DNA from: Bacteroidales bacterium | GTDB lineage: Bacteria; Bacteroidota; Bacteroidia; Bacteroidales; Marinilabiliaceae | Length of the DNA: 42,376 nt | Direction of reading: 5' to 3' | Assembly: GCA_900766825.1 (NCBI GenBank) | Contig: CAAFWU010000059.1 | Span: 1-42,376 of the forward strand | Part shown: positions 17,964 through 25,345 of the stretch, one piece after another | How the letters are laid out: each line of letters begins with the position of its first letter | Position numbering within the stretch: position 1 is the first letter of the stretch | Program-made: the position numbers and the translations under genes | The notes under the pieces: model-generated | Databases searched by the model: none | The model's input: only the letters and a program-made list of their open reading frames with translations | What the model was told of the DNA's origin: nothing

Positions 17964-18039
17964 TCTATACACAGTAACCAGCAGCACCCACCGTGTTCTG
18001 CTTGACTCATAATCTTTAAAAAAACAAGACCATACACCA

Positions 18040-18651
18040 ATGTTTTCAGGAATAGTTGAGGAGGCTGCAACCGTTGTGGCCGTACGCTCCGAGGGGGGCA
18101 ACGTACACCTAACGCTTGCTTGCTCTTTTGCCAATGAACTCAAAATTGACCAAAGCGTGGCACACAATGGCGTTTGCCTCACCGTGGTCGACATTCAAAA
18201 CGGTAACTATACCGTAACCGCCGTGGCCGAGACCCTCCGCCGTTCCAATCTCGGGCTGCTCGCCGTGGGCGACAAGGTCAACGTGGAGCGAAGCATGATC
18301 ATGAACGGTCGTCTCGACGGTCACATCGTTCAGGGCCATGTGGACTGCACCGCCAAGTGCATAAGCGTGGTGGAAGAAAACGGCAGCTGGGCCTACGAGT
18401 TCCGCTACGACGTGCCTGCGCAAAAGGCCGCCGAAGGCTACATGACCGTTGAGAAAGGTTCTGTCTGCGTCAACGGAGTCTCTCTCACCGTGGTCAAGAG
18501 CCTCGACAATGGTTTCTCAGTTGCCATTATCCCCTACACCCACGACCACACCAATTTTGCACAAATAACCGAGGGCTCGGTCGTTAACATCGAGTTCGAC
18601 ATCATTGGCAAGTATATCTGCCGTATGCATCATTTCGAAAACAATGCCTAA
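18040..18651 (+). CDS. ribE: Riboflavin synthase, alpha subunit
   Basis: It dismutates two molecules of 6,7-dimethyl-8-ribityllumazine to riboflavin plus the pyrimidine intermediate. The 203-residue length and the internal duplication of two lumazine-binding domains (about 1-97 and 98-195) are characteristic. Visible motifs are the N-terminal MFSGIVEE (the N-terminal Phe-Ser region contributes to the active site), NGVCLTV in the first half and NGVSLTV in the second, and GHIVQGHVD between them. The ATG at 18040 gives exactly the canonical start. The downstream rlpA-like gene begins 8 nt before this stop, so they are probably translated together. No other rib gene is in the window. Confidence 0.96.
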   Translation: MFSGIVEEAATVVAVRSEGGNVHLTLACSFANELKIDQSVAHNGVCLTVVDIQNGNYTVTAVAETLRRSNLGLLAVGDKVNVERSMIMNGRLDGHIVQGHVDCTAKCISVVEENGSWAYEFRYDVPAQKAAEGYMTVEKGSVCVNGVSLTVVKSLDNGFSVAIIPYTHDHTNFAQITEGSVVNIEFDIIGKYICRMHHFENNA

Positions 18652-19189
18652 GTCACTTTATCATAGGGGCTCCCGTCCCACCCTTCGCTCTGCACTTGCC
18701 ATCACCCTCGGGGTGCTCACCCTCGCCCTCTTCAGTGGGTGCGCCTCGTCCTCGGTAAGCTCGCAGAAAAAGTCTTCTTCCGTTGCCACCAAGACTCAAA
18801 CACAGTCTGCCTCAACAAAAACAACAACATCGAAGACCAAAAAGACAAGCTCGGGCTCCAGCTCCAGCTCAAAAACCACAACTGTAAAGGGCAAGGTCTA
18901 CAAAGGGCAGGCATCGTACTATGCCGACAAGTTCCATGGCAAAGCAACAGCCAGCGGCGAGAAGTACGACAAAACCAAGATGACCTGTGCCCACCGTACC
19001 TTTGCCTTCGGCACCGTGCTCCGAGTCACCAACACAGCCAACGGCAAGAGCGTCGATGTGCGTGTCAACGACCGCGGACCTTTTAAGGAGGGACGCATTG
19101 TGGACGTATCTCGTGCCGCCGCCAATAAACTCGACATGATTTCGGCCGGTGTCATCAACTGCACCGTTCAGGTCATTAGCGAACCTTAG
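18644..19189 (+). CDS. rlpA: RlpA-like double-psi beta-barrel lipoprotein
   Basis: RlpA-family proteins act on peptidoglycan; some are lytic transglycosylases that cut denuded glycan strands. The 181-residue product has a lipoprotein signal (LALFSGC, Cys33), a Ser/Thr/Lys-rich linker (about 35-80) and a C-terminal double-psi beta-barrel domain with GQASYYADKFHGKATASGE, FAFGTVLRVTN, VDVRVNDRGPF and RIVDVSRAAA. These are the defining blocks, including the Asp of NDRGPF. The SPOR domain found in E. coli RlpA is absent. The frame extends upstream to 18605 inside ribE, but ATG 18644 places the signal peptide at the N terminus, so it is used, overlapping ribE by 8 nt. Whether it is catalytically active cannot be told here. 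Confidence 0.9.
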   Translation: MPKSLYHRGSRPTLRSALAITLGVLTLALFSGCASSSVSSQKKSSSVATKTQTQSASTKTTTSKTKKTSSGSSSSSKTTTVKGKVYKGQASYYADKFHGKATASGEKYDKTKMTCAHRTFAFGTVLRVTNTANGKSVDVRVNDRGPFKEGRIVDVSRAAANKLDMISAGVINCTVQVISEP

Positions 19190-19242
19190 GCTGCTAGTCC
19201 CCAAAACTTAACATCCTCAAACTCAAGACAACACACTCCGCT

Positions 19243-20778
19243 ATGAACGAAGACAAAGCAATCTCTGCCGAGCAGCTCGAGCAGATTCAGGATGCCAACG
19301 GTACATTCATCAGTCTGGCCCGTTGGATTTTGGACCTCATTGGCATCGACAAGGCTTCCGACATCGTGGCCACTCTCATCATGGTCATTCTCTCCACGAC
19401 CATATCGATGCTCATCTATTGGATCTTCAAGAAGTTGCTCCTAACCGTGGTGCGTAATCTGGTTATCAAAACCCCAACTGTTTGGGACGACTATGTTCTC
19501 TCCGACAAAGTCCTGCGCCGAGCCGCCTATCTGCCATGCATCACATCTATGGTTGCTTTCGGTCTGGCAATGCACACCGACAACTGGCTCAACACCCTCT
19601 ACATGAAGGTTGTATACCTCTACATGACCTTCTCCATCGGGCGTTTCCTCTTGGCCATAATAGACTCTGTCTTCGACCTCATTGTGGCACAGTACCCCAA
19701 GGTGCAGTCCCTCAAGAGCATCAAGCAGCTCGTAACATATGTTGTCTTCATCCTCATGTTCATCATCATGGTGGCCATCGTCATCGACAAGAGCCCTGGC
19801 ACCCTCATTGCTGGTCTCGGTGCCTCGGCTGCCATCATGTCTCTGGTCTTCAAGGAGACCATTCAGAGTCTTGTGGCTGGCATCCAGCTCTCGGCCAACA
19901 ACATGGTGGCTGTGGGAGACTGGATCGAGGTTCCCAAAGCCAGTGCCAACGGTGTGGTGGTGGAAATGAACCTCAACACCGTCAAAATCCGAAACTGGAA
20001 CAACACCATTACCACCGTCCCCCCCTCAACCCTCCTCAGCGACTCTTTTGTCAACTGGCGAGGCATGCAGCAGTCGGCTGGCCGCCGCATCAACCGCTCG
20101 ATTAACATCGACATGAACACCGTCCGCTTTGTAACCGACGACGAACTGCAGCAATATCGCCGTGTGCCCGAACTCGCCGACTACTTCCGCCGACGCGAAC
20201 GTGGCGAGGAGAGTGTGCAAGATCAGCCCACCAACCTCACCCTCTTCCGCGAGTTCTTCTATGCCTATCTCCTCAAGAGCCGCCTGATCCACGACCCTAA
20301 GCCAGAAGCCCAACTCTTTGTCCGATACCTCGATGCCAAAGAGCACGGTCTGCCAGTAGAAATCTACTGCTTCTCAAAAAGCAAGGTCTGGAAAGACTAC
20401 GAGACAGCCATTGTCATGGTCGTAGACCACTTCTTGGCCTCGCTCCCCTTCTTCGGTCTGCGTGCCTATCAGGTGGTGGCCAACGCCGATGCCGAGCATA
20501 AGCAGATGAGTGTCAATGACATCCCCGCCGCCCTCTTTGCTCGCAAGAACAGCAAGCGCAATGCCGAAGTCAAAGAAGACAGCCAGTCCTTAAACCCAAC
20601 TGCCGACTCTCCTCAGCTCCCCACCGACCCCTCGGCCAATAAACCCGCCGAGGCTGGCCAACGTAACTCTCGCTTCTTTGGCCGACGCTATCATAAAAAA
20701 TCCAGTGGCAACGAGGCCGCCAACTCAACCCCCGAAGCCAACACTCAGCCCAACGCCAACCCTCAGGAAAAAGCCTAA
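19243..20778 (+). CDS. MscS-family mechanosensitive ion channel (YbdG-like)
   Basis: This family opens under membrane tension and releases solutes during hypo-osmotic shock. The 511-residue protein has about five hydrophobic helices in its first 210 residues, the pore-helix-like GTLIAGLGASAAIMSLVFKETIQSLVAGIQL, and the cytoplasmic beta-domain with NNMVAVGDWIEV, NLNTVKIRNWNNTITTVPPSTLLSDSFVNWRGM. The long N-terminal region and FVNWRGMQQSAGRRINRSI resemble the YbdG branch rather than small MscS. The last 70 or so residues form a polar, disordered-looking tail rich in Asn, Pro, Ser and Lys. It follows the rlpA-like gene by 53 bp and precedes mlaE by 23 bp. Confidence 0.93.
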   Translation: MNEDKAISAEQLEQIQDANGTFISLARWILDLIGIDKASDIVATLIMVILSTTISMLIYWIFKKLLLTVVRNLVIKTPTVWDDYVLSDKVLRRAAYLPCITSMVAFGLAMHTDNWLNTLYMKVVYLYMTFSIGRFLLAIIDSVFDLIVAQYPKVQSLKSIKQLVTYVVFILMFIIMVAIVIDKSPGTLIAGLGASAAIMSLVFKETIQSLVAGIQLSANNMVAVGDWIEVPKASANGVVVEMNLNTVKIRNWNNTITTVPPSTLLSDSFVNWRGMQQSAGRRINRSINIDMNTVRFVTDDELQQYRRVPELADYFRRRERGEESVQDQPTNLTLFREFFYAYLLKSRLIHDPKPEAQLFVRYLDAKEHGLPVEIYCFSKSKVWKDYETAIVMVVDHFLASLPFFGLRAYQVVANADAEHKQMSVNDIPAALFARKNSKRNAEVKEDSQSLNPTADSPQLPTDPSANKPAEAGQRNSRFFGRRYHKKSSGNEAANSTPEANTQPNANPQEKA

Positions 20779-20801
20779 TTTCCCAAAAAATCTAAGGCAT
20801 C

Positions 20802-21557
20802 ATGACCAATATCTTCACATCGGGGTTCGCCCTCATCGGTCGCTACTGCCTCTTCATGAAGCAGGCCCTCTCGCGACCCGAGAAATGGAGCGTCTTTGGC
20901 AAACGTACCCTTCAGGAAATTGATAAGTTGGGTGTCGACTCCATAGGCATCGTTACACTCATCTCCTTCTTCGTGGGCGCCGTGGTCACAATCCAGATGG
21001 CCAACAATCTCGACAACCCCTTCATTCCCACCTACACCATTGGATTCGCCTCTCGCGAAACCATTGTCCTCGAGTTCTCCAGCACCATTGTCTGCCTCAT
21101 CCTCGCGGGCAAGGTGGGGTCCAATATAGCCTCCGAAATAGGCACCATGCGCATCACCGAACAAATTGATGCTCTGGATATTATGGGCGTAAACTCGGCT
21201 GCCTACTTGGCCGCACCCAAGGTTCTGGCCATGGTGCTCTCTGTTCCTCTGCTCGTTATCTATAGCATGGTCATTGGCATCATTGGAGGCTGGGTCTCGG
21301 GCTTCACCACGGGCATGGTCCCCTCCGACGACTTTATCTATGGTCTGCACTTCGGCTTCAAACAATTCTATATTGTCTACTCGCTCTTCAAATCCACTCT
21401 CTTTGCCTTCATCATTGCCTCCGTCTCATCATTCTTTGGCTACTATGTCCATGGCGGAGCCCTCGATGTTGGCCGTGCCAGCACCAAGAGCGTTGTGGTA
21501 AGCTGCGTCACCATTCTCATGACCAACCTCTTGGTCACCCAACTTATGCTTAGCTAA
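20802..21557 (+). CDS. mlaE: MlaE-family ABC transporter permease (lipid trafficking)
   Basis: MlaE permeases move phospholipids between membranes with an MlaF ATPase and an MCE-domain (MlaD) protein. The 251-residue protein has the family blocks VDSIGIVTLISFFVGAVVTIQ, ETIVLEFSSTIVCLILAGKVGS and the highly conserved E-I-G-T-M-R-ITEQIDALDIMGVN (about 107-125), plus about five membrane helices. The ATG at 20802 gives the usual length. The ATPase gene follows after 12 bp. No mlaD, mlaB or mlaC is next to it; an MCE gene would be expected elsewhere. Confidence 0.93.
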   Translation: MTNIFTSGFALIGRYCLFMKQALSRPEKWSVFGKRTLQEIDKLGVDSIGIVTLISFFVGAVVTIQMANNLDNPFIPTYTIGFASRETIVLEFSSTIVCLILAGKVGSNIASEIGTMRITEQIDALDIMGVNSAAYLAAPKVLAMVLSVPLLVIYSMVIGIIGGWVSGFTTGMVPSDDFIYGLHFGFKQFYIVYSLFKSTLFAFIIASVSSFFGYYVHGGALDVGRASTKSVVVSCVTILMTNLLVTQLMLS

Positions 21558-21569
21558 TTCCCCCTCGCT

Positions 21570-22331
21570 TTGATTCAGGCTCAAGATATATACAAGACTT
21601 TCGACGGTCGAACTGTCATGCACGGCATCACGTCAAACTTCAACGACGGCATGACCAACCTCATCATTGGCAAGAGCGGCTCGGGCAAAACCGTGCTGCT
21701 CAAGAGTTTGGTCGGCCTCTATAGGGTCGATGTCGGCTCTATCCTCTACGACGGACGAGACGTGACCCGCATGAGCGAAGCCGACCGACTCAAGCTCCGT
21801 CAGGAGATTGGCATGATCTTTCAGGGCTCGGCCCTCTTCGACTACCTCACTGTTGAGGAGAATGTCCGTTTCCCTCTCGACATGTTCTCTTCGCTCTCCA
21901 TGGCGCAGCGTCGGGCTCGTGCTCAAGAGTGTCTCCGGCGTGTCAATCTCGACGCCGCAGCCGACAATCTCTACCCTGCCCAAATATCGGGCGGCATGCA
22001 GAAACGTGTGGCCATTGCCCGCGCCATTGTGCAAAACCCTCGCTACCTCTTCTGCGACGAACCTAACTCTGGTCTCGACCCCGTTACAGCTGGCGTCATC
22101 GACACTCTGATATCTGAGATCACCCACGAGAGGGGCATAACAACCATCATCAACACCCACGACATGAACTCCGTCTTCTCCATTGGCGAGCACATCTGCT
22201 TCATCGACCAAGGTCACAAACGGTGGGAAGGCAACAAAGACAACATCTTGCAATCCGACTGTCCCGAACTCAAAACATTCATGACCTCGGCCGTCAAACT
22301 AATCAATTTGGCCAACAAACAAATGGAGTAG
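21570..22331 (+). CDS. mlaF: MlaF-family ABC transporter ATP-binding protein
   Basis: The ATPase partner of the MlaE permease. The 253 residues contain Walker A G34-KSGSGKT, the Q-loop in IGMIFQGSALFDYLTVEENV, the ABC signature IS140-GGMQKR, Walker B ending D163-E164 (YLFCDEPNSGLDP) and the switch His in INTHDMNS. The FQGSALFDYLTVEENV stretch is characteristic of MlaF. The start is taken as TTG 21570 (MIQAQDIYKTFDGRTV), because it gives the usual ABC beginning and no ATG lies in frame before Walker A except one that would cut off the first strands. The gene is 12 bp after mlaE. Confidence 0.94.
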   Translation: MIQAQDIYKTFDGRTVMHGITSNFNDGMTNLIIGKSGSGKTVLLKSLVGLYRVDVGSILYDGRDVTRMSEADRLKLRQEIGMIFQGSALFDYLTVEENVRFPLDMFSSLSMAQRRARAQECLRRVNLDAAADNLYPAQISGGMQKRVAIARAIVQNPRYLFCDEPNSGLDPVTAGVIDTLISEITHERGITTIINTHDMNSVFSIGEHICFIDQGHKRWEGNKDNILQSDCPELKTFMTSAVKLINLANKQME

Positions 22332-22343
22332 GGTAGGGGAGAG

Positions 22344-22369
22344 AGTATCTCCACACAGTATCTCCACAC
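22344..22369. repeat. Short tandem duplication downstream of mlaF
   Basis: AGTATCTCCACAC occurs twice head to tail (22344-22356 and 22357-22369). A local 13-bp duplication; no function is evident. Confidence 0.8.
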
Positions 22370-22378
22370 AACATAAAA

Positions 22379-22423
22379 CACAAGCGGCAGGTCTTTCTAA
22401 CAGCGAAAGACCTGCCGCTTGTG
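22379..22423. terminator. Long hairpin between the convergent mlaF and AAA-ATPase genes
   Basis: Perfect 19-bp stem CACAAGCGGCAGGTCTTTC (22379-22397) with its complement 22405-22423 and a 7-nt loop. On the + strand no T-run follows; on the - strand TGTTTTATGTTG follows. It probably acts as a shared terminator for the two convergent genes. Confidence 0.78.
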
Positions 22424-22442
22424 GTGTATGCAAAACTACCTT

Positions 22443-24044
22443 CTATAACTTACGTATTTCGCATACGTGCTCTTTGCTCTTTTTATTGTATGCTATGCCA
22501 ACAAACAATAGGTTGTCTTTGTACAACTCCAAGGCATTGGCATATCGGCGATTGCTTATCTGTTTTAGTGCTTCGCTCACCCTCTGTTTGCAACTTTCGG
22601 CACTTGTGGAATTTCCTTCCACTTTAAACTCAAAAATTATTGCTGGCCTATTGGTCGAGGGCGTGTGTGGAATAAGAACCATGTCTGCAAAACCCTCACC
22701 TGCTGGCAACTCCTTTATGGCGGTGTAGTGGCTTCTGGCACTCATGTATGCCAATGCCATGGCACTTTGCAAACTGCTCTCGTTGTTGTATGTCAAGGGT
22801 GTCGAGGCCTCCTCGTGGGCTTTGCGAAGGCTTTCGGCCACATATTTACCATCTCCTTTTATGGTGTGAGCCAGCAATTGGTCACTCTCGTATATCATCT
22901 CAACAATCTTCTCGTAACCCTTGCTGCTCTCTATGGCTGTTATCCACTCTTCGCGTATCTCCTCGTTGGGTATCTTACACTCCTTGGTCTCGCGGTCGTA
23001 GGTGAGATAACCTAAGTGAATAAGATAAGACAGTATTGCACTCAAACTGCTGAAGTCGCTCACTGTGCCCAGGTATGTGTTCACGTTTACGCGCACACTC
23101 TTGTCAGCCAACATATCCACAATGCTCTCCCTTGAGTTCGAGAAATTACTATCTATATAGGCTTTTATGGTCTCGTAGGAACCCGTGTTGCTCCAATAGC
23201 TGGCAAATTCGCCTGTTTGGGCTGCCATTATTACCGATTGGGGGTTGCATATTCTAACGCCACGACCCATATTGTAGCCATCGTACCATCGTAGGCACTC
23301 CTCAGGATCTATGTCTGCTTGTGCACATATTGCGCGTGTCTCCTCTTCCGTAAAACCAAAATATTGTGCCGTCTCCATTGGCATGGTCACAGTATACTGC
23401 CTAAAATTATTCAGTTTGCTCTGAAATGTCTCTTTTACAATGGGCAGTATTCCCGTTAGGTAACAAAAACTTATACCATTGGCAATATTCGTATTCTTGA
23501 ACAGACCATTTAGGAAATCAATATAGTCACCTTCGGCTTTGGCTCCTATACTCAGTCGCACAACAGTGTCGTACTCGTCAAAAATAAACCCAAATGTCTC
23601 CCCAGTCTGCTCGTGTACCTTGCCCACCACATCCGCCAGTCGGTCCGTCTTGCCTATGCCGCATGTGCTGTATGCTGCGCCAATCTCGTTGCATATAGCA
23701 CGCTCCAAATTGGGCAATACGCTCTCTCTGTCTATGGCAGTGCTGTAGAGACCACCAAAGTCCACCTTGATAACATTGGTCCTATTTAGGTGGCAATCCC
23801 AATCTTTTCGCTGCGCAATCTTTAAATCGGCAAATAGTGACCTCGAGTCGCACCCCTTGGAGTAAAACGCCGCCAGCATGTCCGAAGCCATACTCTTGCC
23901 AAACCGTCGGGGGCGGCTCACGCAAAATCGGGCCCCATACGTGTCGTATAGTTCCTCCACAACGCCTATTAGAGCTGTTTTGTCAACAAAGTACTTTTGT
24001 CGGCAGCTATCGGCAAACAGTTTATTGTCTGGGTTGAGGTACAT
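22443..24044 (-). CDS. AAA-ATPase-like protein with C-terminal PD-(D/E)XK nuclease domain
   Basis: This 533-residue protein belongs to the large Bacteroidota family recognised as predicted AAA-ATPase plus DUF1703-type nuclease. The N-terminal part has the family signature FVDKTALI followed by a Walker A-like segment SRPRRFGKS (Lys50, Ser51), and a Walker B FGFIFDEYD near residue 157. The C-terminal part has the nuclease-like arrangement GFADMVLIP followed by AIIFEFK, matching an (E)-D-E-x-K core. Its role is unknown; such genes are often present in several copies per genome and have been suggested to be mobile or defence-related. ATG 24044 gives MYLNPDNKLFADSCRQKYFVDK, consistent with the family start. 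It is transcribed towards mlaF from its own probable promoter. Confidence 0.85.
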   Translation of the reverse strand: MYLNPDNKLFADSCRQKYFVDKTALIGVVEELYDTYGARFCVSRPRRFGKSMASDMLAAFYSKGCDSRSLFADLKIAQRKDWDCHLNRTNVIKVDFGGLYSTAIDRESVLPNLERAICNEIGAAYSTCGIGKTDRLADVVGKVHEQTGETFGFIFDEYDTVVRLSIGAKAEGDYIDFLNGLFKNTNIANGISFCYLTGILPIVKETFQSKLNNFRQYTVTMPMETAQYFGFTEEETRAICAQADIDPEECLRWYDGYNMGRGVRICNPQSVIMAAQTGEFASYWSNTGSYETIKAYIDSNFSNSRESIVDMLADKSVRVNVNTYLGTVSDFSSLSAILSYLIHLGYLTYDRETKECKIPNEEIREEWITAIESSKGYEKIVEMIYESDQLLAHTIKGDGKYVAESLRKAHEEASTPLTYNNESSLQSAMALAYMSARSHYTAIKELPAGEGFADMVLIPHTPSTNRPAIIFEFKVEGNSTSAESCKQRVSEALKQISNRRYANALELYKDNLLFVGIAYNKKSKEHVCEIRKL

Positions 24045-24075
24045 TGCCTTTCTCTTTTTTTATCCTCGTTCTCCC

Positions 24076-24083
24076 CAAATATA
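24076..24083 (-). promoter_or_regulatory. Candidate -7 box for the AAA-ATPase/nuclease gene
   Basis: Read on the - strand the sequence is TATATTTG, an exact TAnnTTTG match about 32 bp before the start codon. A -33 element at proper spacing was not seen. Confidence 0.5.
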
Positions 24084-24103
24084 ATAACTTTTTCCCCCTT
24101 CTC

Positions 24104-24520
24104 CTATACCACACCAACCAGCGTAACCCTAAATATCAGCGTAGAACCCGCTGGTATGCCTGGCTGCGATATATTCCCGTAGCCCAACTCGGCTGGCACA
24201 TACAATTCCCATCGGTCGCCTACGTGCATATGCTGCAGCCCTATCACCCAACCCTCTATCAGGTCTCGCAAGCGGCATGCCATAGGTGCCCCAAGCAAGC
24301 AACTGTCGAATTTGCTGCCATCGGTAAGCCAACCCTCGTAGTATACCGACACCACGTCGACCACCGTAGGCTGTTTGCCGCCCTCTTCTCCCTTGTCTAT
24401 CTCCTTATATAGCAGTCCCTTCTCCAAACTCTTCACTCCCTCCTCCTTGGCCTTCTCTTTCAGCCATTGCTTGTTTGCCGCCACATAGGCTGCGTTGGGT
24501 TTGCTGGGTTTGCGTGCCAT
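24104..24520 (-). CDS. FKBP-type peptidyl-prolyl cis-trans isomerase
   Basis: It catalyses proline cis-trans isomerisation and assists folding. The 138-residue protein has a short charged N-terminal helix (about 10-35) and a single FKBP domain with VSVYYEGWLTDGSKFDS, LIEGWVIGLQHMHVGDRWELYVPAELGYG and IPAGSTLIFRVTLVGV. These are the canonical active-site strands, including the Asp of KFDS and the Trp of EGW. There is no signal peptide, so it is probably cytoplasmic, unlike many Bacteroidota FKBPs. ATG 24520 is the only suitable start. It lies between the tRNA-Glu/rpsT group and the AAA-ATPase gene on the same strand. No promoter match was found directly upstream, so read-through from the tRNA group is possible. 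Confidence 0.92.
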   Translation of the reverse strand: MARKPSKPNAAYVAANKQWLKEKAKEEGVKSLEKGLLYKEIDKGEEGGKQPTVVDVVSVYYEGWLTDGSKFDSCLLGAPMACRLRDLIEGWVIGLQHMHVGDRWELYVPAELGYGNISQPGIPAGSTLIFRVTLVGVV

Positions 24521-24581
24521 TGCTGTGATCTCTTGTTTTTTCTGTTTTGTTATTAATTGCGTAACCTATATATCCGACTTA

Positions 24582-24622
24582 GCCCGGCAACCTCCGTCTC
24601 TTTCAAGACGTGGTTGCCGGGC
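24582..24622 (-). terminator. Hairpin downstream of tRNA-Glu (second copy)
   Basis: An 11-bp stem GCCCGGCAACC (24582-24592) / GGTTGCCGGGC (24612-24622) with an inner 5-bp stem CGTCT/AGACG (24595-24599 / 24606-24610). It starts 7 bp past the tRNA 3' end on the - strand. No T-run follows, so it may be a processing or partial termination structure. Confidence 0.6.
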
Positions 24623-24629
24623 CAAGCCG

Positions 24630-24701
24630 TAGCCCGTAGGAGAGTCGAACTCCTCTTTAGAGAATGAAAATCTCTCGTCCTAACCGATAGACGAACGGGC
24701 C
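24630..24701 (-). tRNA. tRNA-Glu (anticodon TTC), distal copy
   Basis: On the - strand the sequence begins GGCCCGT (acceptor 5' half, 24701-24695) and ends ACGGGCT plus discriminator A at 24630. The D-arm contains CGGTTAGGACG, the anticodon loop is ATTTTCATT with anticodon TTC, and the T-loop is GTTCGACTC. The first acceptor pair is G-U. The 3' CCA is not encoded. The sequence is identical to the copy at 25146-25217. Confidence 0.95.
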
Positions 24702-24766
24702 ATGATGTTATTGGGTCGTGTGCTCTTCGCACCTATCTAACCCATCTTTTTGCTCCAGTTTTAAAT

Positions 24767-25027
24767 TTAAGCCTGAGCGAGCTTATTTACGTGCTTTGCA
24801 AGTTTGCTCTTGAGGTTAGCTGCCTTGTTCTTGTGGATGATGTTAACCTTAGCCAACTTGTCCAACTTAGATGCTACCTTGGGGAGCATGCTAGCAGCCT
24901 CGTCCTTGTTGGTGGTCAGACGGAGCGCCTTAACTGCATTGCGAGCTGTCTTTGCGTAGTAGCGATTGTGCTCGCGACGTGCAGCAATCTGACGAGTCCT
25001 CTTTATTGCAGACTGATGGTTTGCCAT
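24767..25027 (-). CDS. rpsT: 30S ribosomal protein S20
   Basis: S20 is a primary binder of 16S rRNA in small-subunit assembly. The 86-residue, very basic helical protein starts MANHQSAIKRTRQIAARREHN and has the family blocks KTARNAVKALR and IIHKNKAANLKSKLAKHVNKL. Length and start are canonical. It lies between two identical tRNA-Glu genes on the same strand, 118 bp after one and 65 bp before the other. It is probably transcribed from the strong promoter upstream of the first tRNA, with RNA processing releasing the tRNAs (inference). Confidence 0.97.
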   Translation of the reverse strand: MANHQSAIKRTRQIAARREHNRYYAKTARNAVKALRLTTNKDEAASMLPKVASKLDKLAKVNIIHKNKAANLKSKLAKHVNKLAQA

Positions 25028-25145
25028 TTTACTTTATTTGAGATATTAGTTTTTGCTTTTGCTTTCTGCTGCCTAACCTCAGTCTCGCATCGCCATCGTT
25101 TTCAATGTCACTGCGCCTATAACCTTAGTTCTCAGCATCTTTTTG

Positions 25146-25217
25146 TAGCCCGTAGGAGAGTCGAACTCCTCTTTAGAGAATGAAAATCTCTCGTCCTAAC
25201 CGATAGACGAACGGGCC
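25146..25217 (-). tRNA. tRNA-Glu (anticodon TTC), promoter-proximal copy
   Basis: Identical in sequence to the copy at 24630-24701: acceptor GGCCCGT/ACGGGCT, anticodon TTC in ATTTTCATT, discriminator A at 25146, CCA not encoded. Its 5' end lies 23 bp downstream of an excellent promoter. Confidence 0.95.
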
Positions 25218-25239
25218 GCCTATAGCCTTTTTGGCGGTG

Positions 25240-25271
25240 CAAAGATAACTCTATTTTCCTTTAGTCACAAA
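25240..25271 (-). promoter_or_regulatory. Promoter for the tRNA-Glu / rpsT / tRNA-Glu unit
   Basis: On the - strand: -33 TTTG (25271-25268), a 20-nt spacer and -7 TATCTTTG (25247-25240). Both elements and the spacing match the Bacteroidota sigma-ABfr consensus. The predicted transcript start is about 15 bp before the tRNA. This is the best promoter in the window. Confidence 0.85.
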
Positions 25272-25345
25272 CTTTTTGCCATTTCATTTCATAATTATTT
25301 GGCTTTTACCTCCATCCATTGCTCTTTTTTCACCCTTCTATACCT

